In this document: piece by piece, positions 20,970-33,616 of the stretch
Position numbering within the stretch: position 1 is the first letter of the stretch
Layout: each line of letters starts with the position of its first letter
Source of the DNA: Auriscalpium vulgare
Lineage: Eukaryota; Basidiomycota; Agaricomycetes; Russulales; Auriscalpiaceae
Reading direction: 5' to 3'
DNA: 64,000 nt
NCBI GenBank assembly: GCA_019915015.1
Contig: JAHBBC010000011.1
Coordinates: 310,001-374,000, forward strand
Translations under genes and position numbers: made by a program
Notes under the pieces: model-generated
Databases searched by the model: none
The model's input: the letters and a program-made list of their open reading frames with translations, nothing else
Told to the model about the DNA's origin: nothing

Positions 20970-23900
20970 ATGTCGGACATCCGTCTGCACCCTCTTCGCA
21001 CATCAAGACTTAGGAACGGCCGCCAAAATAACGCCTCTGACCCGCGTGACGACTCTACAATGTCACAAACACTGCGTGCTTCTGCCGCAGTGTCCTCGAG
21101 GAAGGTTTTGCGGAAGGGGCGGCGGAGAGACGCGTACGGCGAGGATGAGCCAGAGGAGGAGGCGACACTGTTGGGTAATGCAGATCACGAGGGCTCTGCA
21201 GATGGTGAGCAAGAGGATATCAGGGCCGAGACAGTCTCACAGGTGAGTCGTATGTCGGATTCTGTTGTGCATTGGTTGAGCAAGGGTAGCGCTCGTCTGT
21301 TTCACGAAGAAGCGCACGAACTTTACAAGACAAATCGCGGACCGTGCCATTTCGTCCACTAGGTCAGCAACTCGCCAAGCTAGTGTCCGGCTGATCCTCA
21401 TCCCACTGCGCGCAGACAAATTACAGAGTCGATTCCCACCCAACATTGTCCGCAATCAGAAATACAATGTCTTCTCATTCCTCCCGATCGTGTTTTACGA
21501 GCAGTTCAAGTTCTTCTTCAATCTCTACTTCCTGCTCGTAGCCCTCTCTCAGTTCATTCCGCCCCTCAAGACAGGTGCTTCGCCTGACATGTTGAGACTG
21601 GACATTTACTGACATACTTGCTCAGGGTTTATTGCAACTTACATTGCCCCTCTCGCTTTTGTACTAGTCGTGACTATGGGGAAGGAAGCCTACGACGACT
21701 ACAAGCGCAACCTTCGCGACCGCGAAGCGAACTCTGCACGCTATCTCCTACTGGAGCCCTCAGGCGGAGAGCAGGACGTGGAGGAGGGAATATCTCACAC
21801 GCGCGCGGTACCTTCGTCTTCCATCCGTGTTGGTGACCTCATTGTGCTCGAGAAGAATCAACGTGTGCCCGCGGATGTCGTTCTCTTGCGCACGTCAGAC
21901 ACTTCTGGGACATGCTTCATTCGCACAGACCAACTGGACGGAGAGACGGACTGGAAGCTGCGCGTGGCGGTGCCCTCGACGCAGAAGCTAGCCTCAGACA
22001 TGGAGCTCCTGCGTTTAGACGCCGAAATCTATGGTGCGCAATGCAATGTCAATAGGCTCGTCTCAATCGTCTCGCTGACAGCCTGCTGCAGCGGACGCTC
22101 CGATTAAGGACATTCATACCTTCATCGGCACCTTCACAATCAACACCCCTCCTGCGCCTTCTGTGAATGAGGTCCCGCTGGAGCACGTTCCAAAGGTTGA
22201 GCCCTTGTCGGCAGAGAACGTTCTGTGGTCGAATACAGTGCTTGCTGCGGGAACGGCGGTTGGCTTCGTCGTATACACAGGTCCAGAAACGCGCGCCGTC
22301 ATGAACACGAGCCATCCTAAGACGAAGGTCGGTCTTCTAGACGAGGAGATCAATCGACTCGCAAAGGTCAGTGGGATCTCACAACTGCGATGGGGTCTGA
22401 CACAGCCCTTAGATCTTGTTCGCCGTAACATTCGCTCTGTCGTTGGCTCTCGTCGCCCTCAACGGTTTCCGAGGCCTATGGTACATCTACGTCTTCCGGT
22501 TCTTGATCTTGTTCTCGTCCATTATCCCAATCAGGTGAGTTTCAGCTGCTGCTGAAGAGCTGCCCATTTGCTAATCGCGCGCAGCTTACGCGTCAATTTG
22601 GACATGGGCAAGACGGTCTACGCACATCTAATCATGAAGGACAACGAAATTCCGGGCACTATCGTCCGCACGAGCACGCTGCCGGAGGAGCTGGGACGCA
22701 TCGAATACCTCCTGAGTGACAAGACCGGTACGCTTACGCAGAACGGTGAGCGCCTTGCATCTCAGCATGCATTCAACATACTGAAGCAATGCAGAGATGG
22801 AGATGAAGAAGCTTCACATGGGGACGATGTCGTTCGGGTTTGATGCCATGGATGAGGTTGCGCATCAGCTTGCTATGTCATTCGGGTCATCTGAGCAGGG
22901 TAATACCCACCTCGGTTTGCGACCTTGTAGGCTGAATTTGCTCCCATAGGACATGCAAGGGCCGGGTCAACTGTTACAGGGGCGCACTTGGCTACTCGCG
23001 GGCGTCGAGACATGTCTGCGCGTGTGCGAGACGTCGTCCTAAGTCTGGCTCTGTGTCATAATGTACGCATTTTCGACGTCCGTGCGCCATTGTAAGCTAA
23101 CACAAAAGCTGATTAGGTCACGCCAGTAAGAAACGACGACGGGTCCGTCACGTATCAAGCATCGTCTCCCGACGAGGTCGCGATCGTCAAGTGGACAGAA
23201 TCCGTTGGCCTGACGCTGACATACCGCGACCGAACGCAGATCGAGCTCCAGACACCGACCGGCTTCAAACTCTCCTACGAGATCCTAGAGCTGTTTCCTT
23301 TCACCTCCGAGTCAAAGCGTATGGGCATCGTCGTCCGGGACACGAACACGCGCGAGATCACCTTCTTGCAGAAAGGCGCGGACGTCGTGATGGCCAAGAT
23401 TGTGCAGCGGAACGACTGGCTCGATGAGGAGACGGCAAATATGGCGCGGGAGGGTCTGCGCACGCTCGTCGCAGGCCGGCGCAAGCTCAGCGAACCCGCG
23501 TACGCGAATTTTAAACAGCGGCACCATGCAGCGAGCGTGCGACTTGAGGGCCGCAGTGATGCTATGGCTGCGGTGGTGGCGGATGCGCTTGAGAGAGAAC
23601 TCGAGCTGCTTGGCTTAACGGGCGTGGAAGATAAGCTGCAGGATGATGTCAAGCCGACGCTGGAGCTCCTCCGGAATGCTGGGATCAAGATATGGATGCT
23701 GACGGGCGATAAGATTGAGACGGCGACGGTCATAGCAATATCAACGAAGCTCGTTGCTCGCAATCAGTACATCCACCAGGTAGCAAAGCGTGAGCATTCG
23801 AACTTCGTGTGTCGAGTATGAGGGCTCATTCGGCATGACAGTGAAGACATCTGACGAAGTCCGGAACGAGCTTGACTTTCTTCAGAACAAGCTCGACTGT

Positions 23901-25174
23901 TGTCTTGTCATCGACGGCGACTCTCTGCAGGTACGTTCTTTTTTATGTTACTCTCGTGGTATCTTCTCAACTCTTGTGTTCCAAGCTCTGTCTCAATCTG
24001 TTCAAAAACGAATTCATCGAGATCACTACGAAGCTGTCCGCAGTGGTAGCGTGCAGATGCTCTCCGACGCAGAAGGCGGACGTAGCTAGGCTGATTCGAA
24101 GTTACACCAAGAAGCGAGTGTGCTGTATCGGAGACGGTGGTAACGACGTCAGCATGATACAGGCTGCGGACGTCGGTGAGTAAACAGTGCGCAGTCCCTG
24201 TATCCTGCTTGATTCTCCACCCGTGACAGGTGTCGGTATCGTCGGAAAGGAGGGCAAGCAGGCGTCACTAGCCGCCGACTTCTCCGTCACCCAGTTTAGC
24301 CATCTCACGAAATTGCTCCTCTGGCACGGACGCAACTCTTATCGGCGCTCGGCCAAGCTCGCGCAATTCGTCATCCATCGCGGACTCATTATTTCTGTGA
24401 TGCAGGCCGTCTTCTCATCCATATTCTATTTCGCCCCGATTGCATTGTACCAGGGGTGGCTCATGGTCGGGTATGCGACCCTGTATACGATGGCGCCGGT
24501 ATTCTCTCTGGTTCTCGACCTCGATGTCAACGAAGATCTCGCACTCTTATACCCCGAATTGTACAAAGAACTGACAAAAGTAAGTCCATTCTCCGCGATC
24601 TTCGCGCTCACGAGCTGATGGTAGTTTAGGGCCGAGCGCTGTCCTATAAGACCTTCTTTGTATGGCTCATGATCAGTGTCTACCAAGGTAAGGTTCCCTT
24701 TGGCAGGACCATGCGCAATTATTGAGCCGTCTACCAGGCGCTGCCATCATGATTATTTCTCTTGTCCTTTTCGAGACCGAGTTTCTCAACATCGTCGCCA
24801 TATCTTTCACGGCACTCATCCTCAACGAACTCATCATGGTGGCATTAGAAGTTACAATATGGTCGGGATTCTCGGCGCTTTCATCTATTGCAGCCCAGCT
24901 GACCGACGAGTCCAGGCATTACTATATGATCATCTCAGAGATAGTCACGCTCATGATGTACGCTGCCAGTATGGTGTTCCTACCGGAGTACTTCGGTGAG
25001 TCGTACCTTCCAGCCATGATTGCCGCTCACACCAGTGCAGACCTTTCGTTCGTGATATCCGTTCGCTTCATTTGGAAGGTCTCGGTCATCGTGGCTATCA
25101 GTGCTCTGCCTCTATGGATAATAAAGGTGATCAAGAGCAGGGTCGCGCCGGCAGCGTCGAGCAAGCTATTGTAG
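20970..25174 (+). CDS. NEO1: P4-type phospholipid-translocating ATPase (flippase)
   Basis: Flips phospholipids, chiefly aminophospholipids, across Golgi/endosomal membranes and is essential in yeast. The head is basic and Ser-rich ([13 protein letters not shown]...). The exon series gives the full P4-ATPase order: [23 protein letters not shown], the actuator loop [10 protein letters not shown] (about 21,930-21,960), [17 protein letters not shown] in TM4, the phosphorylation motif DKTGTLT (about 22,717-22,737), [24 protein letters not shown] in the nucleotide domain, [10 protein letters not shown], and the hinge [19 protein letters not shown] (about 24,133 onward), followed by the six C-terminal spans. 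The PISLRVNLD block in place of the PISLYV seen in Drs2/Dnf marks the NEO1/ATP9A branch. All catalytic motifs are intact. No beta subunit (Cdc50) is expected to be needed for this branch. There are about 12 introns. Confidence 0.92.
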
Positions 25175-25745
25175 ATCGAGTTTAGCACAGTGACTACCGA
25201 GTTAACTTATTCGTTATTGCACTTGGAATCCTGTCGATGTATTTGGCAATGACTTCATCTTCATGTGTCGAATCATGTGCGGGACAGCGTATACCCGCGA
25301 GTTGTGGTGCGAGCATAAATCCATCCGCTGCGTGCAGATCTAGAGCCGAAGTGCGCAGACGTGAAAGTATACACTGGGCCGTCGACGACACGACCACATA
25401 CTTCTTCGAGGCTGGGTCTGTCCCTCCGTGTGCAAAACAACCACACAGCGCATGACCGTTGAACGAGTCGAGGTCTGCTGTCGAAATGTCAAGGTACATT
25501 CTCGGCGGCTGGAACATCCTTCGGAACGTACATGCACAAAGCCATACGTAGCTGGGAGCAGGACAGTGGTTCCAATGACATTGCTCAGGGCCTCACACCA
25601 CGGTCTGCAATTTTTATGTGTATTCACTTCTGTTAGTGTCACGCTACTATGATGGTCAGACGGAAACGAGGCAGGTATTGCGGATGGATGCAATAAAGCG
25701 ATGTCAAGATGCGAAGCTAATAATGAGAGTGGAGGGGAGAGGTGA
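25175..25745. other. Convergent intergenic region, NEO1/NST1
   Basis: Contains the 3' ends of two converging genes. I see no gene, repeat or RNA. Confidence 0.5.
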
Positions 25746-28700
25746 TCAGGTGCCGTTGTGAGGGGTGGGGGAATTATGCGTGACAAATTGGCTAGTAAAG
25801 AAATGATTGGAAGCAGGATGCCAATGAGGGTCGGGAGGGTTGGTCGTGCCCCACATCGGACTGCCGATGGGTGGCGGCCGAGGAGTGCCAGTGCCGTTGT
25901 AGCTTAGCGGCGGCACAGGCGCAGCAGCCGCTGGCGCACCCCACGGTGCGCGCATGCCGTCGCCTACCGCACTTCGCGGGCTACCGAAGCCCCACCCAGG
26001 CGCACCTTGACCTGCAGGACGCCGCCCAGCCGCGTCCGACACGATCTCATCGTCATCTGCGGCAAGCGCAGACGACCCTAGGACACCCTTCGGGCTCGGC
26101 GAGCGTCGCACCGGGGACGCCGTGGTCGACGTGCTCGTGGACTCGGACACAGTGGGCGGCCTGCTGATGGGGGCAATGGGGCCAAGGGGGCGACCAATAG
26201 GGCCAACGTCGTTAGTAGTGGACGGACGGCGTCCAGCACCAGGGGCGAGGCTTGCAGGCGGCGGCGGCGGCGACGCGAGCAGTCCGCTCTGGGACGCCTT
26301 TGGCGGAGGTCCAATAGGAGCAGGGGGCGCCGCAGGACGGGAAAAGGAGTCCCGCGGAAACGAGAGGTCAAAGGGACGATTGCCAGAGAAAGTAGGGGGG
26401 AGGGCAGACGGCGCAAGTGGTGGTGGCGGGGCTTGAGGTCCGGAGGGTCCTGGAGGGCCAAAGTTGCCAAATGGAGTCGACGAAGGAAAGCCTCGCGGAG
26501 ACATGCCAGCTGACGAGAGTCCACCGGGCGAGTACGCAGGCGCAGACAAAGGAGGCAGCTGGGGCACTTGCGGCGTGGCAGGCATGGAGGGCTGCGGCGT
26601 CGGCGCCACAGGAGGGCGCGACTGTTGCAACTGGGAGAGCTGCTGTTGCGACGGTGCAGACGGACGCGACGATTGCGTGCTAATGGGTGTCGGTGCAGGA
26701 GCGGGCGTTGGCTTGTTGAGGATCTTCTTGGGCAAGCTATTATTCGGCGAGCGCTGAGAAGAGCCCGAGGCCGTGGCATTGCGGGGGGAGGTGGGAGAGC
26801 GGAGGGAGTTCTTCGAGGCGGAGGAACGTGCTTGCTGTTGCTGCTGCTCGCGTTCCTTGGCGGCACGCTCGCGAGCCTCCTTGTCCTCCCGCTCCTTGGC
26901 AGCCTTGCGCTCGCGTTCCTCCTTCTCCTGCTGCTCGCGCTTCGCAGCGGCGCGATCAGCAGCAAGCTTCGCCTCGCGCTCCTCCCTGACCTTGCGCTCG
27001 CGTTCCTCCCTCTCGCGGCGCTCAATCTTCGCCTTCTCTTCCCGCTCTTTGCGCTTGCGCTCCCGCTCTGCTTCGCGCTCCTTGTCCTCCGCCAGCCGCC
27101 TGCGTCGCTCCTCCTCCTTGCGCTGCTTCTCCTCTTCTTGAGCTTTGCGGAGAGCTTCGCGCTTCAGACGGTCCTCCTCACGCTTCTTGCGCTGCTGCTC
27201 CTCGAGTTGCGCCTGACGGGCCTTGGCCGCGGCGTCTTCCGCTGCCTTCTCCGCTGCCTTCTGCGCGCGCTCCTCTTCTTTGGCCACCTTCTGCGCTCTG
27301 AGCGCAGACGCCTATCAGCAAGGCGCGTCAGGCCATTGCAATCTACGTACCGCTTCTTATCCTTCTTCTTCTGGTTCTCCTTTGCCTTGCGAGCCTCGCG
27401 ATCCTTGGACGCCTTGTCTTCGTCCTCAAGCTCGCGCAGGAGTTGCAGTTGTCGCTCCTGTGCGATCTTCTCGCGATAAGCTTGGAGTACCCGCTGCTCG
27501 AACATGCGGGCGGCGAAGATGGAAAACATTTTCTTGCCCTCCTCCATCTTCTGCTCCTCGGTGAGAGCCTGCACAGGGTCTGGTCAGCGTGTCACGCGAC
27601 GCGCGTGCAAGGCTAACTTACCTCCTCCTCTTCCTCATCGTCCTCCTCTTCATCATCTTCCTCATCATCCTCATCCTCCTCATCATCCACATCCTCCTCG
27701 TCACTCTCCTCCTCCACATCCAGGGTGGCCTCCTCTTCTCGCTGCATGCGGCGCTCAGCGAGCTGCTCCATCATCTCCAAGAACTTCTGGCCATCGTTCT
27801 TCAGGAGATCATCGGCAACTGTCAAGATGTTTCCTACAAACAACATGAACTCGGTGTGAGAGACATCGGAGGAAAAAACTCACCGGTAACGGCCAGGCTG
27901 TTCCCGAAGTTGAAAGGACCATTGGCCCCGTTCGCCTTCCCGTTTGGAGCTCCGCGTCGCTCTCGCGTTTGCCCTGCTGTCCGTTGACCACTTCGCGCCT
28001 TCGCTTCATCCTCCTCCTCCCCATCGTCCGCCTCCTCTTCTTCGTCCTCCTCCTCGTCCTCCTCTTCATCCTCCTCATACTCCTCCTCCTCCTCATACTC
28101 CTCCTCATCCGCGTCATCCTCGTCAAACTCGCTCTCCTGAGTCTGCTTCACGGCTTTCCGCCCATTGGTCATGACGGCCTGCTTCGTCCGCGCGGTGCTG
28201 GGCGGTCGCGGTTGGCCAACGACGGCGCCATTCTTGTCCAGCTCGACACTGCCGGGGAATGGGCCGGGGCCAGGAGGAGGGGGTATGGTGCCGCCGGATG
28301 ATACGTAGCGCTGCTGATAGTTCGCGTACTGTTCTAGCTCCTCGTAATAAGCATCGTACAGTACCTCGAGCTCTTCTTCAATCGCGTTGCTGCTTCGGCG
28401 AAAGGAAAGAACGGGAGGACGAGGCGGACCGAGAGGGAGAACATGGTGCGCACGAGCAGGTGGGAGCGTCAGTAAAAATTTTCGGGATGCTGGAGGTGAC
28501 AAAGGGCGCACCGCTTCCGCCCGCACACCGCACAACTACAACTATGCTTCTGCTGCTCCTTCATCTTTTTCAGCACGGCCTCCTTCTCCACCTTGACGAG
28601 GCCTCGCCGCTCGTCCTCGCCGAGAGCCAGCCAAAACTCTTTGATCCGCTCACGCTCCTCGCTGGAGTTTGTGCTCCATATCTTGTTGTTCCGCCCGTTG

Positions 28701-30064
28701 GGAGGTTGACTCGGCTGAGCGGCGGGAGGTCGGTGCTTCTGGGGCACAGATGCGTTGGAAGAGGGAGGCGATGGATCGTGATGGGGATGGTTATGCGGGT
28801 ATGCATGTGCTGGAAGAGGCGCCTTGGATGCTGCGCGGGCGGTTCTTGACGGCGGGGGCGTGCTCGTTTTCTGTGCGGCTGGCGGCTGCTGTGCATTGTA
28901 ACTCATGGGCTGCTTCCCTGCTGCGCGGGAGCTGGGCGGGTGGGGCACTCTCGCAGCGGCGGCGGCAGGCATAGCGTTGCTGACAGCGTCCAATCCATTT
29001 TCATCGTCGACGAGACCGGCACCCGTGGGAATGTCCGGCGGCCCCGACTCCGACACCGCGGCCGGCCGTTTCTTCTTCTTTTTGTTGCGCTTTTTGCTGC
29101 TGCCGTTCGGGATGGTGGCGTCTTCGTACGAGAGCGTGAACTGTGCGTGCGCGTGGTGGGAGTGCGCGTGCACGCCATCGAGGTCATCCTCGTCCTCGTC
29201 CACGTTCTCGTCGACCTCGTCCTCGCTGAAATAGCCGTCGACGTCTTCACCACCGTCAACAAGAACAACGTCATTGGGTAGAGGAAGAGGACTGCGAGGA
29301 GGCTGACCTGGTCCGCGCTGCACCTCGACCCCCACCCCCACGCCGACCCCCATCAGGGCGCCGGCCGTGGCCTGCTCCATCGCCAGTGTGAACGCACTGT
29401 CCGAGAAGATCGACGGGTCCGGGAGCTGCTGTGCCGGCCACCCGCCTACCAGCCCCGCCGACACCTTGACGTCGCCGTTCCGCCCGACGCCAACGCCGAT
29501 GCCCACGCCGTTGCCTGCTGCGCCTGCGCCTGTCTGCACCATTTGTTGGGCAATTGCATACATAGCCTGCGCCTTGACCCGCTCGTTACCACCTGAAGCG
29601 GACGTTTGAGAGTAAGCATGTCGTACGAAGTTGCGTATGTGCGCCGGGAGCGACGCCCAGTACGCGTCGTCCGCGCCCAGCCCGCCCGCGGGGTCCGCGT
29701 CCATCCGCCGGTACAGCTCGTTCGCCGTTGCGAGCAGCTCCGCTTGCGCTGCGGCCGTTGCGTTGAGGCGCGCCGCTGCCGAGTGTGTCGGCAGTGTGCC
29801 GGTGGTGGGCTCGAGCAGGGGCAGCTGCGCGTCGTCGGCATCGTCGAGCGCGGGTTCGTCACCCAGGACCGCTGCGATCGCCTCGGCGAGGCCGTCGTCA
29901 TTGGGCATTTTGCCCTTGCCCTTCTTCTTTTTCTTCTTCTTGCCGTTGACCGCGTCGGCCGAGGCGGGCGCGGGGTGTGGAGGCGCAGATGCAGGAGGGG
30001 GTTCGGGGCGAACTGCAGCGAATCGCACCGGCTCTTTGGCTTTCTGCGCTTTTGTCGCAGCCAT
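25746..30064 (-). CDS. NST1: Stress response protein NST1
   Basis: NST1 is a fungal protein first linked to salt tolerance and to mRNA-splicing partners in yeast; its molecular activity is not settled. The large first exon (30064 to about 28490) starts [15 protein letters not shown], has a poly-Lys run ([12 protein letters not shown]), [14 protein letters not shown], and ends with [21 protein letters not shown] and a cysteine cluster, [12 protein letters not shown]. The following exons give [27 protein letters not shown], a long Glu/Asp tract (about 28,150-28,010 and 27,720-27,620), then [34 protein letters not shown] long Arg/Glu/Lys-rich single helix (about 27,280-26,830) and a Pro/Gly-rich disordered tail ending [10 protein letters not shown] finish the protein. 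This order is diagnostic of NST1. Acidic and basic tracts create long spurious open frames on the other strand. Confidence 0.9.
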
Positions 30065-31531
30065 AGAACGGGGGATGCAGCCGGACGTGCTCGGGACGAA
30101 GCGACGGAGGGGATCGTCTGAGCGATATTAGGAAGCCCTGCGAACTCGGTCTGTCAGAACGGGGTTCGGCGGCACAACAGTCAAGGCTGAGCAGGGAATC
30201 GAGGCAGATGCTCACCGTATAAGTATGATACCGAGCAAAATGGAGGGTGGGTGCGAGTGAGTGAGGTCAAGACGGAAGTGCATGAAATGCCGCCGCTAGC
30301 GCCGGTCTCGAGCCTCGAGCTGAAAAGGGAAGGCCGTTACCACGCCTGCTTTATTCGTTTCTCCAGTCCCGTGGCTGGCATGCACTTCGGTCAACCACTA
30401 TTTCGTGTTCGGCTGTAGAGAGCGGTCGCACAGCGCCTGGATACCAAGGACGCGTGCGAGACACTCTCGAGATTTGGTGTTTCCCAGGAGCACGACGGGT
30501 CGTCTTGCTGCGTGCGCTATCCTTACCGGTGGGTGCTTCCCAAGCTGCAACGAAATCCACGCGACCGTGACGCTCCATGGTATTGCTGCGCATAAGCCGC
30601 ATATCCGTCAGGGCTCGGATGCCATCTTACCTTGTAAGTACACGCTCTTGGGCGTTGCAGAGCCACCCACACCATGGATGGTACCGATCTGACAGTGACT
30701 GTGTGCAAAGATAGCTGATGCATATGTGCATCGTCGCATCAGGTGCGCCATTGCCACGCACGAATTCATTATTGCCGGCACAGACGCAAGAATCCTAACT
30801 CTCCACTGACTCGATTCCACCGTCCTGGTCGCCCGTTGCTTCTCTCAGACGGTGGCTTGCTTGCAACCCTGTGCTCCTGTTTGCCATTGGCTGGTATGTA
30901 TCTTTCAATATGCGCCCCCTCTGTCCTTGATGTCTCCCGCATCCGTTATACCTAGGTGAAGGCGAAGCGGAGCTCCGCGAAGGAAATCAACCGCGACGCG
31001 ACGCGTTTGTGACACGTGACTCAGTTGTCGTGTTGCCTGAAAGTGACAACTTGATTCACGATCCACAGGCCATGTAATCGGTACCAACGTGTCGATTCAA
31101 AGGCACAGATAATTTTCAGTATCGGCAGTCTCGGACTCAAGTACTCAAGTAGTGCCGGCCTAACGGTGGCTGGTTTTCATTTACCGGCGGGTCACCCGGC
31201 CCGGGTCACCGCTCTGGTACTTACCAGTGACCACTCCGAAGTATTAGACTGGTAACCAGATATTTATGAAGCCAGTGACGTGTGACGAGCAAGCAGCTCT
31301 CTACACACTAGAATTGGCTCCGTTGCTCTCGCTCAGCTTTCGCTCATTGATTTCGGTGAGTATGTGGTCATGTGACACGCGTTTTCCTCGCTGAGCAGGG
31401 GGTGTGGCAGCCTCGAGGTGGCAATCGCACGCGAGTCAGCCTCCTTCGGCCACCAGCATACCCTGAGAAACACGGCAACGAATCACCAACATTCCCAACT
31501 GCCGCCGACAGTCCATGACCCTCGCCGCAAC
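30065..31531. promoter_or_regulatory. Divergent intergenic region with GGTCACC-like palindrome cluster
   Basis: There is no gene. A CACGTGAC element lies at about 31,012. GGGTCACCC (31,189-31,197), CGGGTCACCG (about 31,202-31,211), AGTGACCAC (about 31,226-31,234) and the palindrome CTGGTAACCAG (31,249-31,259) sit within about 70 bases, followed at once by an AT-rich TATA-like ATATTTATG. A GT...AG stretch at about 31,357-31,399 looks like a 5'-UTR intron of the protease gene. Confidence 0.4.
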
Positions 31532-33428
31532 ATGTCCAAGTTCTCAAGAGCTAGAATGCTAGCCATGGAGGTTCGAGACGACTCGGTCATCGAGCTATCC
31601 TCGTCGGAGGACGAGGGCGGTAAAGCTGTGTATCAGTGAGCATGTCAGTCCTAATTGGCTTCTCCGTGTCTTACAGAGCTTCCTGTAGGAAGGAGGTGGG
31701 GACATCTTCGTTCTCTGCGAACCGACGCGTCCGAATGGACCGCGAACAGATATCTGCCACGCCCCCGCGCCCTCAGTAAGCTCACCCACTCGCTCTGTAA
31801 GCTTCGAGGCTCATGTGGATATGCAGCGACCAGAACGTTCCCCCTGTCAAGCGAGGCCGTGCGCGTCGCATCGTCGACAGCACATCGGAATCAAGCGCTG
31901 GCGAGGAGGCGCCCGAACCCGCTCGTCGTCAGCGAATGCCCGATGTCGAAATCATAGAGCTGACGGACAGCTCTGATTCTGAATGCCCTCCCGCTCGGTC
32001 TATCCCGCTGAAAACCCTTCCAAGTCGCACTGCCACTCTGCCGCTGTTCCGGGACGATGATGATGACTACAATGAGCAAGTGTACGTGGGCACCAACGGC
32101 TTGATAACTCGCGTTGATACAGCTCGCCCCTCAGGAACCCCGCTGCGAGCAGCTCGCAGAACAGCCGAGCCGACGACATCCGTATCACGGACACGTCGCT
32201 CTCTGTGCGAGTGACTCTCGCATTGCGCCCGTCATCATCCATCAATGAAGGCGAGTCGTCCATTCCATCGAGCCCTCGCACGCCCAAAAGGGCTCGCGCA
32301 CAACCTAAAACGCCGCGCACGTCGAAAAAGGCGATCGCCCTCGCGGCACAGACGCAGCGGGCAGAGTACGCCCAGCATCTCTTCGAGGAGCTCAATCGGA
32401 GTGTGTTTGATGGCGGCCTACCGGCGAACACGCGCCTTGTGTGGAGCAACAGGCTGTTGACGACGGCAGGGCGCGCGCGGTGGCATCGGTGAGTCGGCAT
32501 GTCACCCACGTATCTTTGACTGATGAGTGCGCGTCTGCAGGTCTAAGGAAGGGGTACATAGCACAGAGATCGAGTTGGCTACCAAGATTCTAGATTGCAA
32601 TGGTGCGTTACGGTATGTACCGCCTTGTAGGTACCTCGATATTGAACATGTCGCACAGAGCGGATCCGGAATACCCTCTCCCACGAGATGTGCCATCTCG
32701 CTTGCTGGATCATCAACCAAGATCCAAAAGAAGGACACGGCAAGGCATTCAAAGTCTGGTAAGGGTGTATCGAAGTCGACCTGACTTCTAGAAGTGACTC
32801 GCGAGTACCCAGGGCAACGAAAGTAATGAAACGGCGACCCGACATAGAGATCACAGCAAGCAGGCACCCCTACTCTTATCTGCACTCGAGACTCAATTGA
32901 CCTCTAGACGCGACATGACTACGAGATCAGCTACCCTTATGAGTGGGGTAAGTACCGACCATTCCCGTCAAATCACGTACTCACTATTCATTACCTTGCA
33001 GAGTGCGGAAACTGCTCCAAAATGTCTGTCGACTGTATCGCTCGCTGCATGTCTTCTTATTGCCGTGCTCCCAGATATGGCCGCTTCAGCAAGTCCATTC
33101 GGCCCGACGAAGTTGGTGCGTCCCCCCGCTGACTTGCCGCTGGCGCATTCTGACACCAGTCCTTATAGCCTGTGGTGCCTGTAAAACTGGCAGACTGGAG
33201 CCGCTGTTTGCTGTGCGCCAGCGCGCGCCCAAGACACCCCGATCCAGGTCCAAGGTTGGGAGCAAGCTCGCCTCGGGGACGCCCCGCGGTATGTCGTCGA
33301 CACTAGCGCGCGGCCTGGTTGGGCTCACGTGTGTTCCAGATTCACCGCGGCCGCTGCTGTCGCCGCCACCGGATGCGGACCTGGATGCGTTGGTGGCGAT
33401 CGTGCGCAGGCTTGGTATACACGACTAA
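31532..33428 (+). CDS. SprT-like zinc metalloprotease, GCNA-type, with SUMO-interacting motifs
   Basis: Probably cleaves proteins crosslinked to DNA during replication or repair. The N-terminal region is acidic and disordered and carries two SUMO-interacting motif candidates, VIELSSSEDE (residues about 19-28) and EIIELTDSSDS. The SprT domain begins at about 32,350 (AEYAQHLFEELNRSVFDGGLPANTRLVWSNRL), continues with STEIELATKILDC, and has the HExxH zinc site in RNTLSHEMCHLACWIIN (about 32,670-32,710) and GHGKAFKVW. A C-terminal zinc ribbon is split over exons: YPYEWECGNCSK, YGRFSKSIRPDEV and ACGACKTGRLEPLF, providing two CxxC pairs. SIMs plus SprT plus ribbon is the architecture of GCNA/ACRC proteins; Wss1 and Spartan are the alternatives. 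Exon ends are approximate. Confidence 0.8.
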
Positions 33429-33616
33429 GATTAGGCTTCCCGTCGGATGTTCTGTGGATCTCGTGCCGTACGCAATTTTGCCACTATTCGAGTTGTTGTA
33501 TAGGTGACCGCGTGTACTGCGTCGGCCACGAATTGCTGTGAGAGCGCGTGGAGCGGAAGGATGTCTACAGACGGGCTAGAGGGGATTCGGATGATGGTTG
33601 CACTCTTGCGTTTCGT

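Noticed and set aside
26568..27479. 303-codon plus-strand open frame, Leu/Arg-rich
   Set aside because: It is the antisense of the NST1 Glu/Arg/Lys helix; the repetitive codons keep the opposite frame open. No start context or domain.
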